A stretch of DNA of 64,000 nt, taken from positions 1,644,052-1,708,051 of the forward strand of contig CAVZBX010000001.1 in the NCBI GenBank assembly GCA_963773655.1. Reading direction: 5' to 3'. The notes beneath the pieces were generated by a model. It was not told the origin of the DNA, did no database searches, and saw only the letters and a list, made by a program, of their open reading frames with translations. The first letter of the stretch is position 1; the number at the start of each line of letters is the position of its first letter. The stretch comes from DASSQJ01 sp963773655 (GTDB lineage Bacteria > Actinomycetota > Actinomycetes > Actinomycetales > Dermatophilaceae). Below, piece after piece: positions 1 through 8,254 of the stretch. A program made the translations under genes and the position numbers.

Positions 1-1
1 G

Positions 2-712
2 GGAGGGGGCTGGTCCCACCGCCGCATCCAGGCCCGGGTCGAGGACTCGTGGGCGCACAACGCCGGGGCCGTCGCCGACGTGCTCGACACGCTGTGCCGA
101 CGACACCCCGTCGAGGTCGTCGCAGTGGCCGGGGAGGACCATGCCTGGGCCGAGACCCGCGACCGTGTCGGGGGGCGCGTCGCGGGGCTGCTGGTCCGCC
201 TCGGGTCCGGCGGCCGGGCGGACGGCACCTCCGACGAGGCCGAGGCCGCCGCCCTGGAGCAGGTGCTGGCGAACCACCGCGCGAGCCGCCGGGCTTCGCT
301 GCTCGAGGCCTTCGAGGAGCAGCGCAGCCGGCAGCAGCGCGCCGTGGAAGGGCTCGACGCCGTCGTCGACGCCCTCCGCCGGGGGCAGGTGGACCACCTG
401 CTGCTGCGGGACGACCCGTCCTCGACGCTCACGCTGTGGGCCGGCGAGGAGCCGCTCCAGATCGGCATGACCGAGGAGTCGGCGCGGGACACGGGGGCGC
501 GGGCGCCTGTGGAGGCGCGGGCGGACACCGTGATCACCCGCGCACTGCTCGGCTCCGGCGCCGACCTGGTCCTCGTCGAGGACGACCCCGTCGAGCTCCT
601 CGACGGCATCGGGGCCCTCCTCCGGTGGTCCGACGACGCGACCGCACACGGCCGCGCCCCGAGCATGCCCGGCCACGGGGAGGCCCCCGGCTCCACCGAC
701 CGCCCCGACTGA
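2..712 (+). CDS. Balon/baeRF-type ribosome hibernation factor, 5'-truncated
   Basis: The reading frame is open from base 2, so the N-terminus lies outside the window. About 236 residues remain. They begin with a GGWSHRRIQARVEDSW segment typical of the bacterial eRF1-like (baeRF, Rv2629/MSMEG_1130) family, followed by an Asp/Glu-rich middle and a C-terminal domain with VITRALLGSGADLVLVEDD. Established knowledge: the mycobacterial member MSMEG_1130 is a relative of Balon, an aeRF1/Pelota-like protein that occupies the ribosomal A site during hibernation. No catalytic GGQ motif is visible in the part present. The gene ends nine bases before the antiporter and is probably co-transcribed with it. 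Family assignment is by recognition, so the hibernation role is inferred. Confidence 0.7.
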   Translation, partial: GGGWSHRRIQARVEDSWAHNAGAVADVLDTLCRRHPVEVVAVAGEDHAWAETRDRVGGRVAGLLVRLGSGGRADGTSDEAEAAALEQVLANHRASRRASLLEAFEEQRSRQQRAVEGLDAVVDALRRGQVDHLLLRDDPSSTLTLWAGEEPLQIGMTEESARDTGARAPVEARADTVITRALLGSGADLVLVEDDPVELLDGIGALLRWSDDATAHGRAPSMPGHGEAPGSTDRPD

Positions 713-721
713 CCGACCGCC

Positions 722-2308
722 ATGGCCACGGCGCTGCTCACCGCCGGCATCCTCGCGGGTGTCGTCGCCCTGACGCCGGTCGCGGGCCGGCTGCGGCTGC
801 CCCTGCCCGTCGTCCTCACCCTGTTCGGCCTGGCCCTCGGCCTGCTGCCGTGGACCGGTCCGCTCGAGATCGACCCCGAGCACGTCCTGCCGGTGGTCCT
901 GCCACCGCTGCTCTTCGCGGCGACGCTGCGCGCGACGGTGCAGCAGTTCCGCCGCGACGCCGGCCCGATCGCCCTCCTCGCCGGGGGCCTGACCCTCGCG
1001 ACCGCGGGGGCGGTCGCCGTCGTCGCCCACTCGCTGGGGCTGGGCTGGGGCGAGGCCGTCGTCGCCGGCGCCATCGTCTCGCCACCCGACCCGGTCGCGG
1101 CGACGTCGGTGGCCCGGCAGCTGGCCCTGCCACCGCGGCTGGTGACGCTGCTCGAGGGTGAGGGCCTGTTCAACGACGCTACCGCCCTGGTCCTCTACGG
1201 GGTCGCGGTGTCGGCCCTCGTGACCGGCGAGGTGACCGCCGGCGGCGTCGCGTGGCGCCTCCTCCTCGCCGTCGTCGTGGGCACCGCCGTGGGGCTGGCC
1301 GCGGGCTGGGCCACCCGCCGGGCGCTCTCCCTTCTGCACAACGACGCGGCCGAGACCGCGCTCACCGTCTCGGTGCCCTTCGGGGTGTACCTGCTCGCCG
1401 ACCACCTCGAGGGCTCTGGGGTCCTCGCGGTGCTCGCCCTGGGCCTCTACCTCAGGGCGCGCGGCCACGAGGCGATCACGTCGGGGGGATGGCTGCTCGG
1501 CCGGGCCGTGTGGCGGTTCCTCGACTACCTCGTGACGAGCGTCGTCTTCGTCCTCCTCGGCCTCGAGCTCACGGCCGTGCTGCGCCGCGCCACCCTCGAC
1601 AGCACCGTCGTCCTGCTCACCGCCGCCGTGCTCGCGACCATCGTCGGGCTGCGGATGCTGTGGCTGCAGCCGGCCGTCCGGCTGGTCCGCGGCGGCGGTG
1701 GCGCGGACCGGTCGACGCCGCTCGGGCCGCGTGAGGGCGTCGTCGCCGGGTGGGCGGGCATGCGCGGCGTGGTCACGGTGGCGGCCGCCCTCTCGCTTCC
1801 TCACGAGACCGCTGGAGGCGAGGAGCTGCCCGGACGGAACGTCGTCGTCCTGCTCTCGCTGTCGGTGGTCCTCATCACCCTCATCGTCCAGGGCCTCACC
1901 CTGCCCACCGTGGTGCGCCGGCTCGGGGTGGGGGTCACGCGCGACGAACGGGCCGAGGCCGACCGGCTGCGGCGGCGCGCCGCCGAGGCCGGTCTCCGCG
2001 CCGTCCACGAGGCCGGCCGTGCGGACGGCGTGCCCGAGGCCGTGCACCGGGCCGCCGCCCAGCGGTACGAGAGCGAGCTCAGCGCCCAGCAGGCGGTCGA
2101 GGAGGCCCTGGCGTCGCCACAGGACGACTCCTCCGACACCGGGTCGGACGAGGGCTACGCCACGGCGCTGGAGCGCCTGGCGCGCGCCGCGAGCGAGGCC
2201 GAGCGCGAGGTGGTCCTCGAGGCCCGGGCGTCGGGCGAGGTGTCGGTCGAGGTGGCCGACGAGGTGCTCACCCGGGTCGAGTCGCGGGCACTGAGGGACC
2301 TGGCGTGA
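722..2308 (+). CDS. CPA1-family Na+/H+ antiporter
   Basis: A 528-residue integral membrane protein with about 12 hydrophobic segments over the first 400 residues. It has the CPA1 exchanger signatures SPPDPVAATSV (about residue 120) and GEGLFNDATALVLY (about residue 145), whose acidic residues bind the cation. A roughly 120-residue hydrophilic, charged C-terminal tail follows, as in NhaP/YjcE-type proteins of 500-550 residues. It would exchange cytoplasmic Na+ (or K+) for protons and so regulate pH and volume. The ATG lies nine bases after the upstream stop and has no strong Shine-Dalgarno, suggesting translational coupling. The gene is convergent with ccmH, only 13 bases away. Confidence 0.9.
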   Translation: MATALLTAGILAGVVALTPVAGRLRLPLPVVLTLFGLALGLLPWTGPLEIDPEHVLPVVLPPLLFAATLRATVQQFRRDAGPIALLAGGLTLATAGAVAVVAHSLGLGWGEAVVAGAIVSPPDPVAATSVARQLALPPRLVTLLEGEGLFNDATALVLYGVAVSALVTGEVTAGGVAWRLLLAVVVGTAVGLAAGWATRRALSLLHNDAAETALTVSVPFGVYLLADHLEGSGVLAVLALGLYLRARGHEAITSGGWLLGRAVWRFLDYLVTSVVFVLLGLELTAVLRRATLDSTVVLLTAAVLATIVGLRMLWLQPAVRLVRGGGGADRSTPLGPREGVVAGWAGMRGVVTVAAALSLPHETAGGEELPGRNVVVLLSLSVVLITLIVQGLTLPTVVRRLGVGVTRDERAEADRLRRRAAEAGLRAVHEAGRADGVPEAVHRAAAQRYESELSAQQAVEEALASPQDDSSDTGSDEGYATALERLARAASEAEREVVLEARASGEVSVEVADEVLTRVESRALRDLA

Positions 2309-2311
2309 GCC

Positions 2312-2328
2312 CCGCTGCCGGTCAGCGG
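2312..2328. terminator. Short inverted repeat between convergent genes
   Basis: CCGCTG and CAGCGG form a 6-bp perfect stem with a 5-base loop exactly at the junction of the convergent antiporter and ccmH genes. It overlaps the ccmH stop codon. It has no T-tract, so a role as a bidirectional terminator is only a guess. Confidence 0.3.
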
Positions 2329-3179
2329 CCGGAGAGCAGCGCGCGCACGCGGTCGGCGAGGGGGTGGTCCGGCGCCACGGCGAGGAACGCCGCCAGGGTG
2401 TCACCGGCCTGCGGGTCGCCCAGGCGCTGCTGGGCGAGCCCGAGGACGAGGAGGGGGTCGGCGGCCGCCGTCTCGTCGTCGCCGGCGGCGGCGAGCGCCC
2501 GGCGGGCCAGCGACTCGGCGCGCCCGGGGTCATCGGCGGCCAGGGCGCGGGCCGCCTCGCGGGTGGCCGGCGCCAGGGCGGAGGGGGCCGGCAGAGGTCC
2601 GGGGCCCGCCTCCCCCACACGGTCCCCGACCGTCCCCGGGAGGTCGGTCGACCCCGCGGCCGTCCGGCCGACGTCGGGCAGGGCACCGGTTCCCAGCAGG
2701 AGGGCCACCGCCGTGGCGCCCGTACAGGCGGTGACCCAGCCCAGCCGACGGCCGGCCCCGCCCCGCACGACCACGGCCGCGAGGCCGCCGACCACCACGG
2801 TCGGCAGCAGGACGAGCACCCAGCCCGGTCCGCGTCGTGGCGGGTCCAGCAGCACCCCGTCCCCGTACCGGTCCGCGAACCACGCGCGCACCTCGTCCGG
2901 CGACCGGCCCGCCCGGAGCTGGTCGGTGACGACCGTCCGCATCTGCCGGGCGAGGTCGCTCTGCGAGTCGGCGACGGACTCCCCCGTGCAGGACGGACAG
3001 CGCAGACCGGCGGCGACGGCGCGCACCCGGTCCTCGAGGGGCGGCGCCGGGGCGTCCGCCGCCCGCCAGAGCGTGAGCAGGGCCGCGACGAGGAGCGTGC
3101 CGAGGACCAGCACCCGGGCGGCCCCGCCCCACCGGCGGTCACGGACCCCGGCCGGGTGCCGGCCGGCCCGGCCGGTCAC
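2322..3179 (-). CDS. ccmH: Cytochrome c maturation protein CcmH (with TPR-like tail)
   Basis: A 285-residue membrane-anchored thiol protein of System I cytochrome c maturation. An N-terminal membrane segment (about residues 22-40) precedes the diagnostic LRCPSC motif at residues 59-64, whose two cysteines reduce or bind the apocytochrome CXXCH. A second membrane region follows at about 125-170. The last 80 residues form an alanine-rich helical repeat region resembling the TPR part of CcmI/NrfG, so the protein looks like a CcmH with a partial CcmI domain. The GTG start overlaps the ccmG stop by four bases (GTGA). It is the last gene of ccmC-E-F-G-H and acts with CcmF and CcmG on the outer face of the membrane. 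Confidence 0.88.
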   Translation of the reverse strand: MTGRAGRHPAGVRDRRWGGAARVLVLGTLLVAALLTLWRAADAPAPPLEDRVRAVAAGLRCPSCTGESVADSQSDLARQMRTVVTDQLRAGRSPDEVRAWFADRYGDGVLLDPPRRGPGWVLVLLPTVVVGGLAAVVVRGGAGRRLGWVTACTGATAVALLLGTGALPDVGRTAAGSTDLPGTVGDRVGEAGPGPLPAPSALAPATREAARALAADDPGRAESLARRALAAAGDDETAAADPLLVLGLAQQRLGDPQAGDTLAAFLAVAPDHPLADRVRALLSGR

Positions 3180-3718
3180 GACCCGACCACCGGGTCGACG
3201 TGCCGGGTCACCCAGTCCTCGGTGACCGGGCCCACGCTGCGGGCGACGACGCGCCCCTCGCGGTCCACGAGGTAGGTCTCGGGCACCCCGGTCGCGCCCC
3301 AGGAGACGGCGGTGCGCCCGGTGGGGTCCGGCACCGTCGGGAAGGGTGCGATGCCGAGCTCCTGGAGCAGGGCCGTGGCGCGGTCCGGCTGGTCCCGCGT
3401 GAGGACGCCCACCAGCACCAGTCCTCGCCCCGACAGGCGCCGCCGGGTGCGGTCCAACAGCGGCAGCTCCTCCCGGCACGGGGGACACCAGCTGGCCCAG
3501 ACGTTGACGAGGACGACGCTGCCGCGTCGGGATCGGAGGTCGAACTGCGCGCCCGAGACGGTCCGCCCGGCCAGCGGCGGGGCGGCGCGGTCCACGCGTT
3601 CGAGGTCGGACACCTGGCTGCCCGGCCCGAGAGCCGCCCCCAGCCCGGCGAGGGCGAGCCCGAGCAGCCCGGCGAGCCCGAGCGTGGTGAGCACCTTGGT
3701 GCGGGCGGCCGGCCTCAC
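3176..3718 (-). CDS. ccmG: Thiol:disulfide interchange protein CcmG/DsbE
   Basis: A 180-residue thioredoxin-fold protein anchored by one N-terminal membrane helix (about residues 9-30). The redox centre WCPPC is at residues 77-81, followed by the typical reductant motif GVPETYLVDREG in the C-terminal half. It keeps apocytochrome cysteines reduced for heme ligation. The chosen GTG start overlaps the ccmF stop (GTGA). An upstream in-frame ATG would add about 50 residues lying inside ccmF and is rejected. It is co-transcribed with ccmF and ccmH. Confidence 0.92.
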   Translation of the reverse strand: MRPAARTKVLTTLGLAGLLGLALAGLGAALGPGSQVSDLERVDRAAPPLAGRTVSGAQFDLRSRRGSVVLVNVWASWCPPCREELPLLDRTRRRLSGRGLVLVGVLTRDQPDRATALLQELGIAPFPTVPDPTGRTAVSWGATGVPETYLVDREGRVVARSVGPVTEDWVTRHVDPVVGS

Positions 3719-5691
3719 GACGTGAGCACCTCCGTGTCGTCGTCGGGCACCGCGGCCGGGGCCGGCTGCGCCTCCTCCCCGGTGCGTCCGCGACGGGGCC
3801 GCTCCGGCACCGCGGCCAGCACGCCGCCCAGAGCGACGAGGGCGCCTCCGGCCCAGAGCAGCCACACGAGCGGGTGTCGGCCGACCCGGAGGGTGGCGGT
3901 CCCCGCGTCGGGGTCCACGGCGAGCAGGGTCACGTAGAGGTCACCACCGGCCCCGCTGCTCACCGAGGGCACAGCCACCGTGACGTCCCGGTCGGGGTAG
4001 TAGGCGAGACCGGCCGGCTCCACCGTCCGCGCACCGTCGCCGTCCACGACCGACAGCCGCACCGACGTCGTCATCCGGCGCGCGTCGGCGTGCCGTTCGA
4101 AGCCGTCGAGCCGCACCGCCTGCGCACCGGTACGCACCATCCCGCCGTCCGTGACCGTGGCCTCCGTGGTGGCAGCCCACCCGGTCGACGTGGCCACTCC
4201 GACGGCGAGCAGGGCGAAGCCGGCGTGGGCGAGGTGGCCGCCCACCCCCCGCCGGCCGAGCGGAGCGGACCGACGGGCGACCACGGCACGCCCGCTGACC
4301 GCGAGGACGGCCGCGGCCAGGCCGCCGGTGAGCAGGACGACGACACCCGGACCGACGAGCCCGAGCAGGCAGACCACCAGGGCACCGGCCGCCGCGGGAA
4401 CCGCGAGGCGCCGGGCGAGGCGGCGGCCCTGCTCGCCGCGCCACCTCGCGAGCGGGCCCACGGCCATGAGGAGCAGGAGCGAGAGGGCGACCGGCCCGGC
4501 CAGGCGGTCGTAGAACGGGCGGCCCACCGAGACCTCGCCGGCGCCGAGGGCACGCAGCAGGACCGGGGCCACGGTGGCGAGCAGCAGGACGGCAGCCGAC
4601 CCGACGAGCACGAGGGCAGCGGCCACGAGGAGGGTGGCGCGCGTGAGCGAGGCCCCCGTGCCGTCGCCCGCACCGTCCGGGGCCGGCCGCAGCACGTCGG
4701 CGCGCCAGACGACGAGCCCTCCGAGTGCCGCGATCCCCGCGCCGAGCAGGCCGAGGAGCACGGCGCCGAGGGGGGATGGGCTGAAGGAGTGGACGCTCTC
4801 GACGACACCGGAGCGGGTGAGGAAGGTGCCGGTCACGACGAGAAGGAAGCTGGTGCCGGCAAGCCCAACGCACCAGGGCGCGAGCCCGGCACGGTGCCGA
4901 CCGGCCATCGAGACGTGGAGCAGCGCGGTCGTCGTCAACCACGGCAGCAGGGCGGCGTTCTCGACGGGGTCCCACGCCCAGTACCCGCCCCAGCCGAGCA
5001 CGGTGTAGGACCACCAGGCGCCCAGCAGCACGCCGCCGGTCAGGGCCACCCACGCGACGAGCGACCAGGTGCGCGTGGCCACGACCCAGGCCCTGCCGGC
5101 GTCACCGGCGAGCAGCGCGGCGATGGCGTAGCCGAAGGGCACGACCAGCCCGGCGTACCCGAGGTAGAGCAGCGGCGGGTGCACCAGCATCGCCGGGTGG
5201 TCCACGAGCAGCGGGTTGGGCCCGACCCCGTCGGCGGGTGCGGGCACGTAGCGGGCGAAGGGGCGGGAACCGAGCATCGTCAGGGCGCCGAAGGACGCCA
5301 CCACGACCGAGACGACGGCCGCCGCCCGGGGCTGCAGCGTGTGGAGGCGGGGGTCCGCGGGCCGGCGCGCCACGAGCAGGGCGAACCCGGCGAGCACGAG
5401 CACCCAGAGGAGGAGGGAGCCCTGCAGGCCGCCCCACAGGGCGCTGACGCGGTAGGCGACCGGGGTGGCCGCGCTCGAGTGGTCCGCGACGAAGCGAAGG
5501 GCGACGTCGTTGCGGAGCAGGGCGACCTCCATCGCCGCCACCGCCCCGAGCGCCCCGGCGAGCGCGAGAGCGGTGGCCAGCCGGGCAGGCCCCTGGTCCC
5601 TCTCCGCGGCCGCCCTCCCCCAGAGCACCGCCGCGAAGGCCGACGCGACGACGACGACGGTGAGGCCGAAGGTGCCGAGCAGGGAGGTCAC
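3715..5691 (-). CDS. ccmF: Heme lyase CcmF
   Basis: A 658-residue polytopic membrane protein with about 14 predicted helices, matching the usual CcmF length. The tryptophan-rich heme-handling motif WGGYWAWDPVEN is at residues 234-245, with conserved HPPLLYLGY upstream (about residue 171). A large extracytoplasmic loop follows near residues 510-600. CcmF takes heme from CcmE and ligates it to CXXCH motifs. The GTG start overlaps ccmE by four bases. Neighbouring genes encode at least three CXXCH-bearing substrates (the CtaC tail, a monoheme lipoprotein and QcrC). Confidence 0.95.
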   Translation of the reverse strand: MTSLLGTFGLTVVVVASAFAAVLWGRAAAERDQGPARLATALALAGALGAVAAMEVALLRNDVALRFVADHSSAATPVAYRVSALWGGLQGSLLLWVLVLAGFALLVARRPADPRLHTLQPRAAAVVSVVVASFGALTMLGSRPFARYVPAPADGVGPNPLLVDHPAMLVHPPLLYLGYAGLVVPFGYAIAALLAGDAGRAWVVATRTWSLVAWVALTGGVLLGAWWSYTVLGWGGYWAWDPVENAALLPWLTTTALLHVSMAGRHRAGLAPWCVGLAGTSFLLVVTGTFLTRSGVVESVHSFSPSPLGAVLLGLLGAGIAALGGLVVWRADVLRPAPDGAGDGTGASLTRATLLVAAALVLVGSAAVLLLATVAPVLLRALGAGEVSVGRPFYDRLAGPVALSLLLLMAVGPLARWRGEQGRRLARRLAVPAAAGALVVCLLGLVGPGVVVLLTGGLAAAVLAVSGRAVVARRSAPLGRRGVGGHLAHAGFALLAVGVATSTGWAATTEATVTDGGMVRTGAQAVRLDGFERHADARRMTTSVRLSVVDGDGARTVEPAGLAYYPDRDVTVAVPSVSSGAGGDLYVTLLAVDPDAGTATLRVGRHPLVWLLWAGGALVALGGVLAAVPERPRRGRTGEEAQPAPAAVPDDDTEVLTS

Positions 5692-6089
5692 CGTCGGCCC
5701 TCGACCTCGTCCTCGTCGGCACGGTAGGTGTTCGCGTGGCGGGCCATGACGAGGTCGGCGTCGACCGCCCCGTCGGCGGCCACCCGGCCCTCCACGACCG
5801 CGTCCCGTCCCTCGCGGAACGTCCCCTGTGGGGCGTCGACGGCCCGGACCTCCGTCCGCCCGCCGTCACCGCTGAGCACGAAGGTGGTGCTGCCGTTGCC
5901 CACGTGCAGCGTCCCCGGGACGACGGTGCCCGTCACCCGGACCCGGTCACCGGCAGCGTGCCGGGTGACGACCTCCCCCGGGCTCACCGTGTACGACAGC
6001 GTCCCCTGGGCGGCGGCGCCGACCCCCAGGCCGACCAGGGCGAGGGTGCCACCGACGACGACCAGCCGGGCGCCCCGGCCGCGGTTCAC
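5688..6089 (-). CDS. ccmE: Heme chaperone CcmE
   Basis: A 133-residue protein with one N-terminal membrane helix (about residues 8-26) and an OB-fold domain. The heme-attachment histidine (H118) and axial tyrosine (Y122) are in the ARHANTY motif, corresponding to H130 and Y134 of E. coli CcmE, so this is the classical His form and not the Cys variant. The GTG start overlaps the ccmC stop by four bases. A longer in-frame extension reading back through ccmC is an artefact. It receives heme at CcmC and hands it to CcmF. Confidence 0.92.
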   Translation of the reverse strand: MNRGRGARLVVVGGTLALVGLGVGAAAQGTLSYTVSPGEVVTRHAAGDRVRVTGTVVPGTLHVGNGSTTFVLSGDGGRTEVRAVDAPQGTFREGRDAVVEGRVAADGAVDADLVMARHANTYRADEDEVEGRR

Positions 6090-7048
6090 GGGGCGACCCG
6101 CGAGCCCTGCCCCGGCGGCCCCGCGGGCGCGGGCTGGGTGGCGGGGCCGGGCTCCGGCACCGAGGGATCCGGCAGGTCCGGCGGAGGGCCGACCGGTGGA
6201 ACCTCGTCCGGGCCCGGCCGGGGTGGCTCGTCGGGCCCGGGCGGCTGGGGTACCCCGGGCCGTCCGGGGACGGTCGGATCCGGACCCGTGGGGTCGAGCG
6301 GGGGGTCGGTCGGCGGTGCCGACGCGGTGAGCCGGTGCCGCGCGACGGCGACGCCCTGCGCGGAGCCGGACTCGTCGGCGTGCGCCCCGAGGCGCACGAC
6401 CACGGCGGCGAGCCCCGCCGCCGTGACAGCGACGACCGACAGGCCGAGGGCGACCCCCATCCGGGGGTCGATCGGGGGCACGTCGGTGGGCCGGCCGAGG
6501 ACGGTCGCCTGCTGGTGCAGCGTGCTCCACCAGACCACCGAGAAGTGGACCACGGGCACGAGGAGGAAGCCGAGCGTGCCCGTGAGCGCCGCCCGCCGGC
6601 GGCGTGGTCCGAGCGGGCCGGGCACCGCCCGCAGGGCGAGGTGCAGGAGGTAGACGAGCAGCAGTGCGGCCGTCGACACGAGCCGGGCGTCCCAGGTCCA
6701 CCACACGCCCCACACCGCGCGTCCCCAGGCGCTCCCGACGACCAGGGTGAGCGCCGTGGCCACGACTCCGACCTCCGCGGCGGCGCGTCCCCAGCGGTCG
6801 GCCGCCGGGGACGGTCGCCTGAGGAAGGAGATGCCCGCGACGCAGGTGATGGCGAAGCACAGGTACGCGAGCCAGGCCGCCGGCACGTGGAGGTACATGA
6901 GCCGTTGCCACTGGCCCTGGACCGCATCCGGGGGCGCCCCGACGGCGGCCACCGTGGCGACGGCGGCCCCGGCGACCGCGACCGAGCCCAGGGCCCGCAC
7001 CACCTCCGCTCGCGTGGTCGGTCCGGTGGTGCGGCGGGCGTGCGGCAT
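6086..7048 (-). CDS. ccmC: Heme exporter/ligase CcmC with proline-rich tail
   Basis: A 320-residue protein with six membrane helices in the first about 230 residues and the tryptophan-rich motif GVWWTWDARLVS (about residue 118) that binds heme for loading onto CcmE. The remaining about 85 residues are an unusual hydrophilic tail dominated by Pro, Gly, Asp and Thr, absent from standard CcmC (about 220-250 residues). The ATG is preceded by a GGGGAGA Shine-Dalgarno seven bases upstream. It is the first gene of the ccm operon and diverges from ctaC. The ATP-driven CcmAB pair and CcmD are not seen in this window. Confidence 0.92.
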   Translation of the reverse strand: MPHARRTTGPTTRAEVVRALGSVAVAGAAVATVAAVGAPPDAVQGQWQRLMYLHVPAAWLAYLCFAITCVAGISFLRRPSPAADRWGRAAAEVGVVATALTLVVGSAWGRAVWGVWWTWDARLVSTAALLLVYLLHLALRAVPGPLGPRRRRAALTGTLGFLLVPVVHFSVVWWSTLHQQATVLGRPTDVPPIDPRMGVALGLSVVAVTAAGLAAVVVRLGAHADESGSAQGVAVARHRLTASAPPTDPPLDPTGPDPTVPGRPGVPQPPGPDEPPRPGPDEVPPVGPPPDLPDPSVPEPGPATQPAPAGPPGQGSRVAP

Positions 7049-7098
7049 GGCTCTGTCTCCCCGTTGCGGGCTGCGCGGCGGCGCGGGACGCCGGGCCA

Positions 7099-7123
7099 CT
7101 ACCCGCCCGGGGGCACTTGACAC
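7099..7123 (-). promoter_or_regulatory. SigB-like promoter candidate for the ccm operon
   Basis: On the minus strand the sequence reads GTGT-N15-GGGTAG, 50-75 bases upstream of the ccmC ATG. It matches the GNNT-N14..16-GGGTA pattern found at several other units in this window. Recognised by eye only. Confidence 0.4.
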
Positions 7124-7237
7124 CCCCGGTGACGGCCACCGCGAGGACCCGGGGTTTGCGCGCGGGAGAAGCGGGAAAGGAGGCGACGAACCCGGGTGTG
7201 CGGGCCCGGGCCCTCCGAGCCACGGAAGCGAGGTCGC

Positions 7238-8254
7238 ATGGGTCCCTCCCGGCTGCGCCTCGCGGCCCTCGTCGCCGTGGCGGGCGCGTCGCTCGCTGCG
7301 TGCTCCTCCGCGTCCCCCTCGACGCTGGACCCGGCCGGGTTCGGTGCCCGGCGGGTCGAGGGCCTGTGGTGGCTGCTGTTCGCGATCGCCACGGTCGTCT
7401 GCGTCGTCGTCATCGCGCTCGTGCTCCTGGCCCTCCGGCGGCGCCACGCCGAGCCCGGACCGTCCACCGACGGCCGCCGGGTGGTGGTCGCCGCAGGCGT
7501 CCTCGTGCCGGCCGTCGTGCTCACGGGCGTCTACCTCGTCGGCCTGGGCGACATGGCGGCCCTCGAGGAGCCCGAGGGGCCGCCCGACGTCACCATCGAC
7601 GTGACCGGCCACCTCTGGTGGTGGGAGGTGTCCTACCCGGGCACCGGGGTCGTCACCGCCAACGAGCTGCACGTGCCGGTCGGGCGGACGGTCCGGCTGC
7701 GGCTGCGCACCGCCGACGTCAACCACAGCTTCTGGGTGCCCCAGCTCACCGTGAAGACCGACCTGGTCGCCGGGCGCGTCAACACCACCTGGCTCCGCGC
7801 CGAGCGCGAAGGGCGGTTCCGGGGACAGTGCGCCGAGTACTGCGGCACCCAGCACGCCCACATGGCCCTCGTCGTCGTCGCCGAGCCGGACGCCGCCTTC
7901 CGTGCCTGGACCCGCCGGCAGGCGCAGGACGCCCCGGCACCGCGGGACGCGCTCGAGGCCCGCGGCCTCCGGGTGCTCGAGACGGCGTCCTGCGCCAGCT
8001 GCCACACGGTGCGGGGAACCGCGGCCCGCGGCACCGTGGGCCCGGACCTCACCCACCTCGCGACGCGGGAGGAGATCGGGGCCGGCACGCTGCCCAACGA
8101 CCCCGGGCACCTCGCCGGCTGGATCGCCGACGCCCAGAGCGCCAAGCCGGGCAACCGGATGCCGCCACAGCCGCTCAGCCCCGAGGACCTGCGGGCCGTC
8201 GTCGCGTACCTCGAGGCGGGCGGCACCGCCGAGGCCCCCGGAGGTGAACGGTGA
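7238..8254 (+). CDS. ctaC: Cytochrome c oxidase subunit II, caa3 type (fused cytochrome c)
   Basis: A 338-residue lipoprotein. A signal peptide ends at a LAAC lipobox (Cys22), two membrane helices follow (about 43-66 and 82-103), then the cupredoxin domain. The CuA ligands are visible: H163 in VNHSFW, then C198, C202, H206 and M209 in CAEYCGTQHAHM. A C-terminal cytochrome c domain has CASCH at 252-256 and a distal Met near 308. This architecture defines a caa3 oxidase, accepting electrons directly from bc1-linked cytochromes. It overlaps ctaD by four bases (GTGA). The heme must be attached by the divergent ccm system. Confidence 0.95.
   Translation: MGPSRLRLAALVAVAGASLAACSSASPSTLDPAGFGARRVEGLWWLLFAIATVVCVVVIALVLLALRRRHAEPGPSTDGRRVVVAAGVLVPAVVLTGVYLVGLGDMAALEEPEGPPDVTIDVTGHLWWWEVSYPGTGVVTANELHVPVGRTVRLRLRTADVNHSFWVPQLTVKTDLVAGRVNTTWLRAEREGRFRGQCAEYCGTQHAHMALVVVAEPDAAFRAWTRRQAQDAPAPRDALEARGLRVLETASCASCHTVRGTAARGTVGPDLTHLATREEIGAGTLPNDPGHLAGWIADAQSAKPGNRMPPQPLSPEDLRAVVAYLEAGGTAEAPGGER

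Noticed and set aside
5688..7223. 511-codon minus-strand frame covering ccmE and ccmC
   Set aside because: Only the last 133 codons (CcmE) are genuine; the rest is the wrong frame of ccmC.
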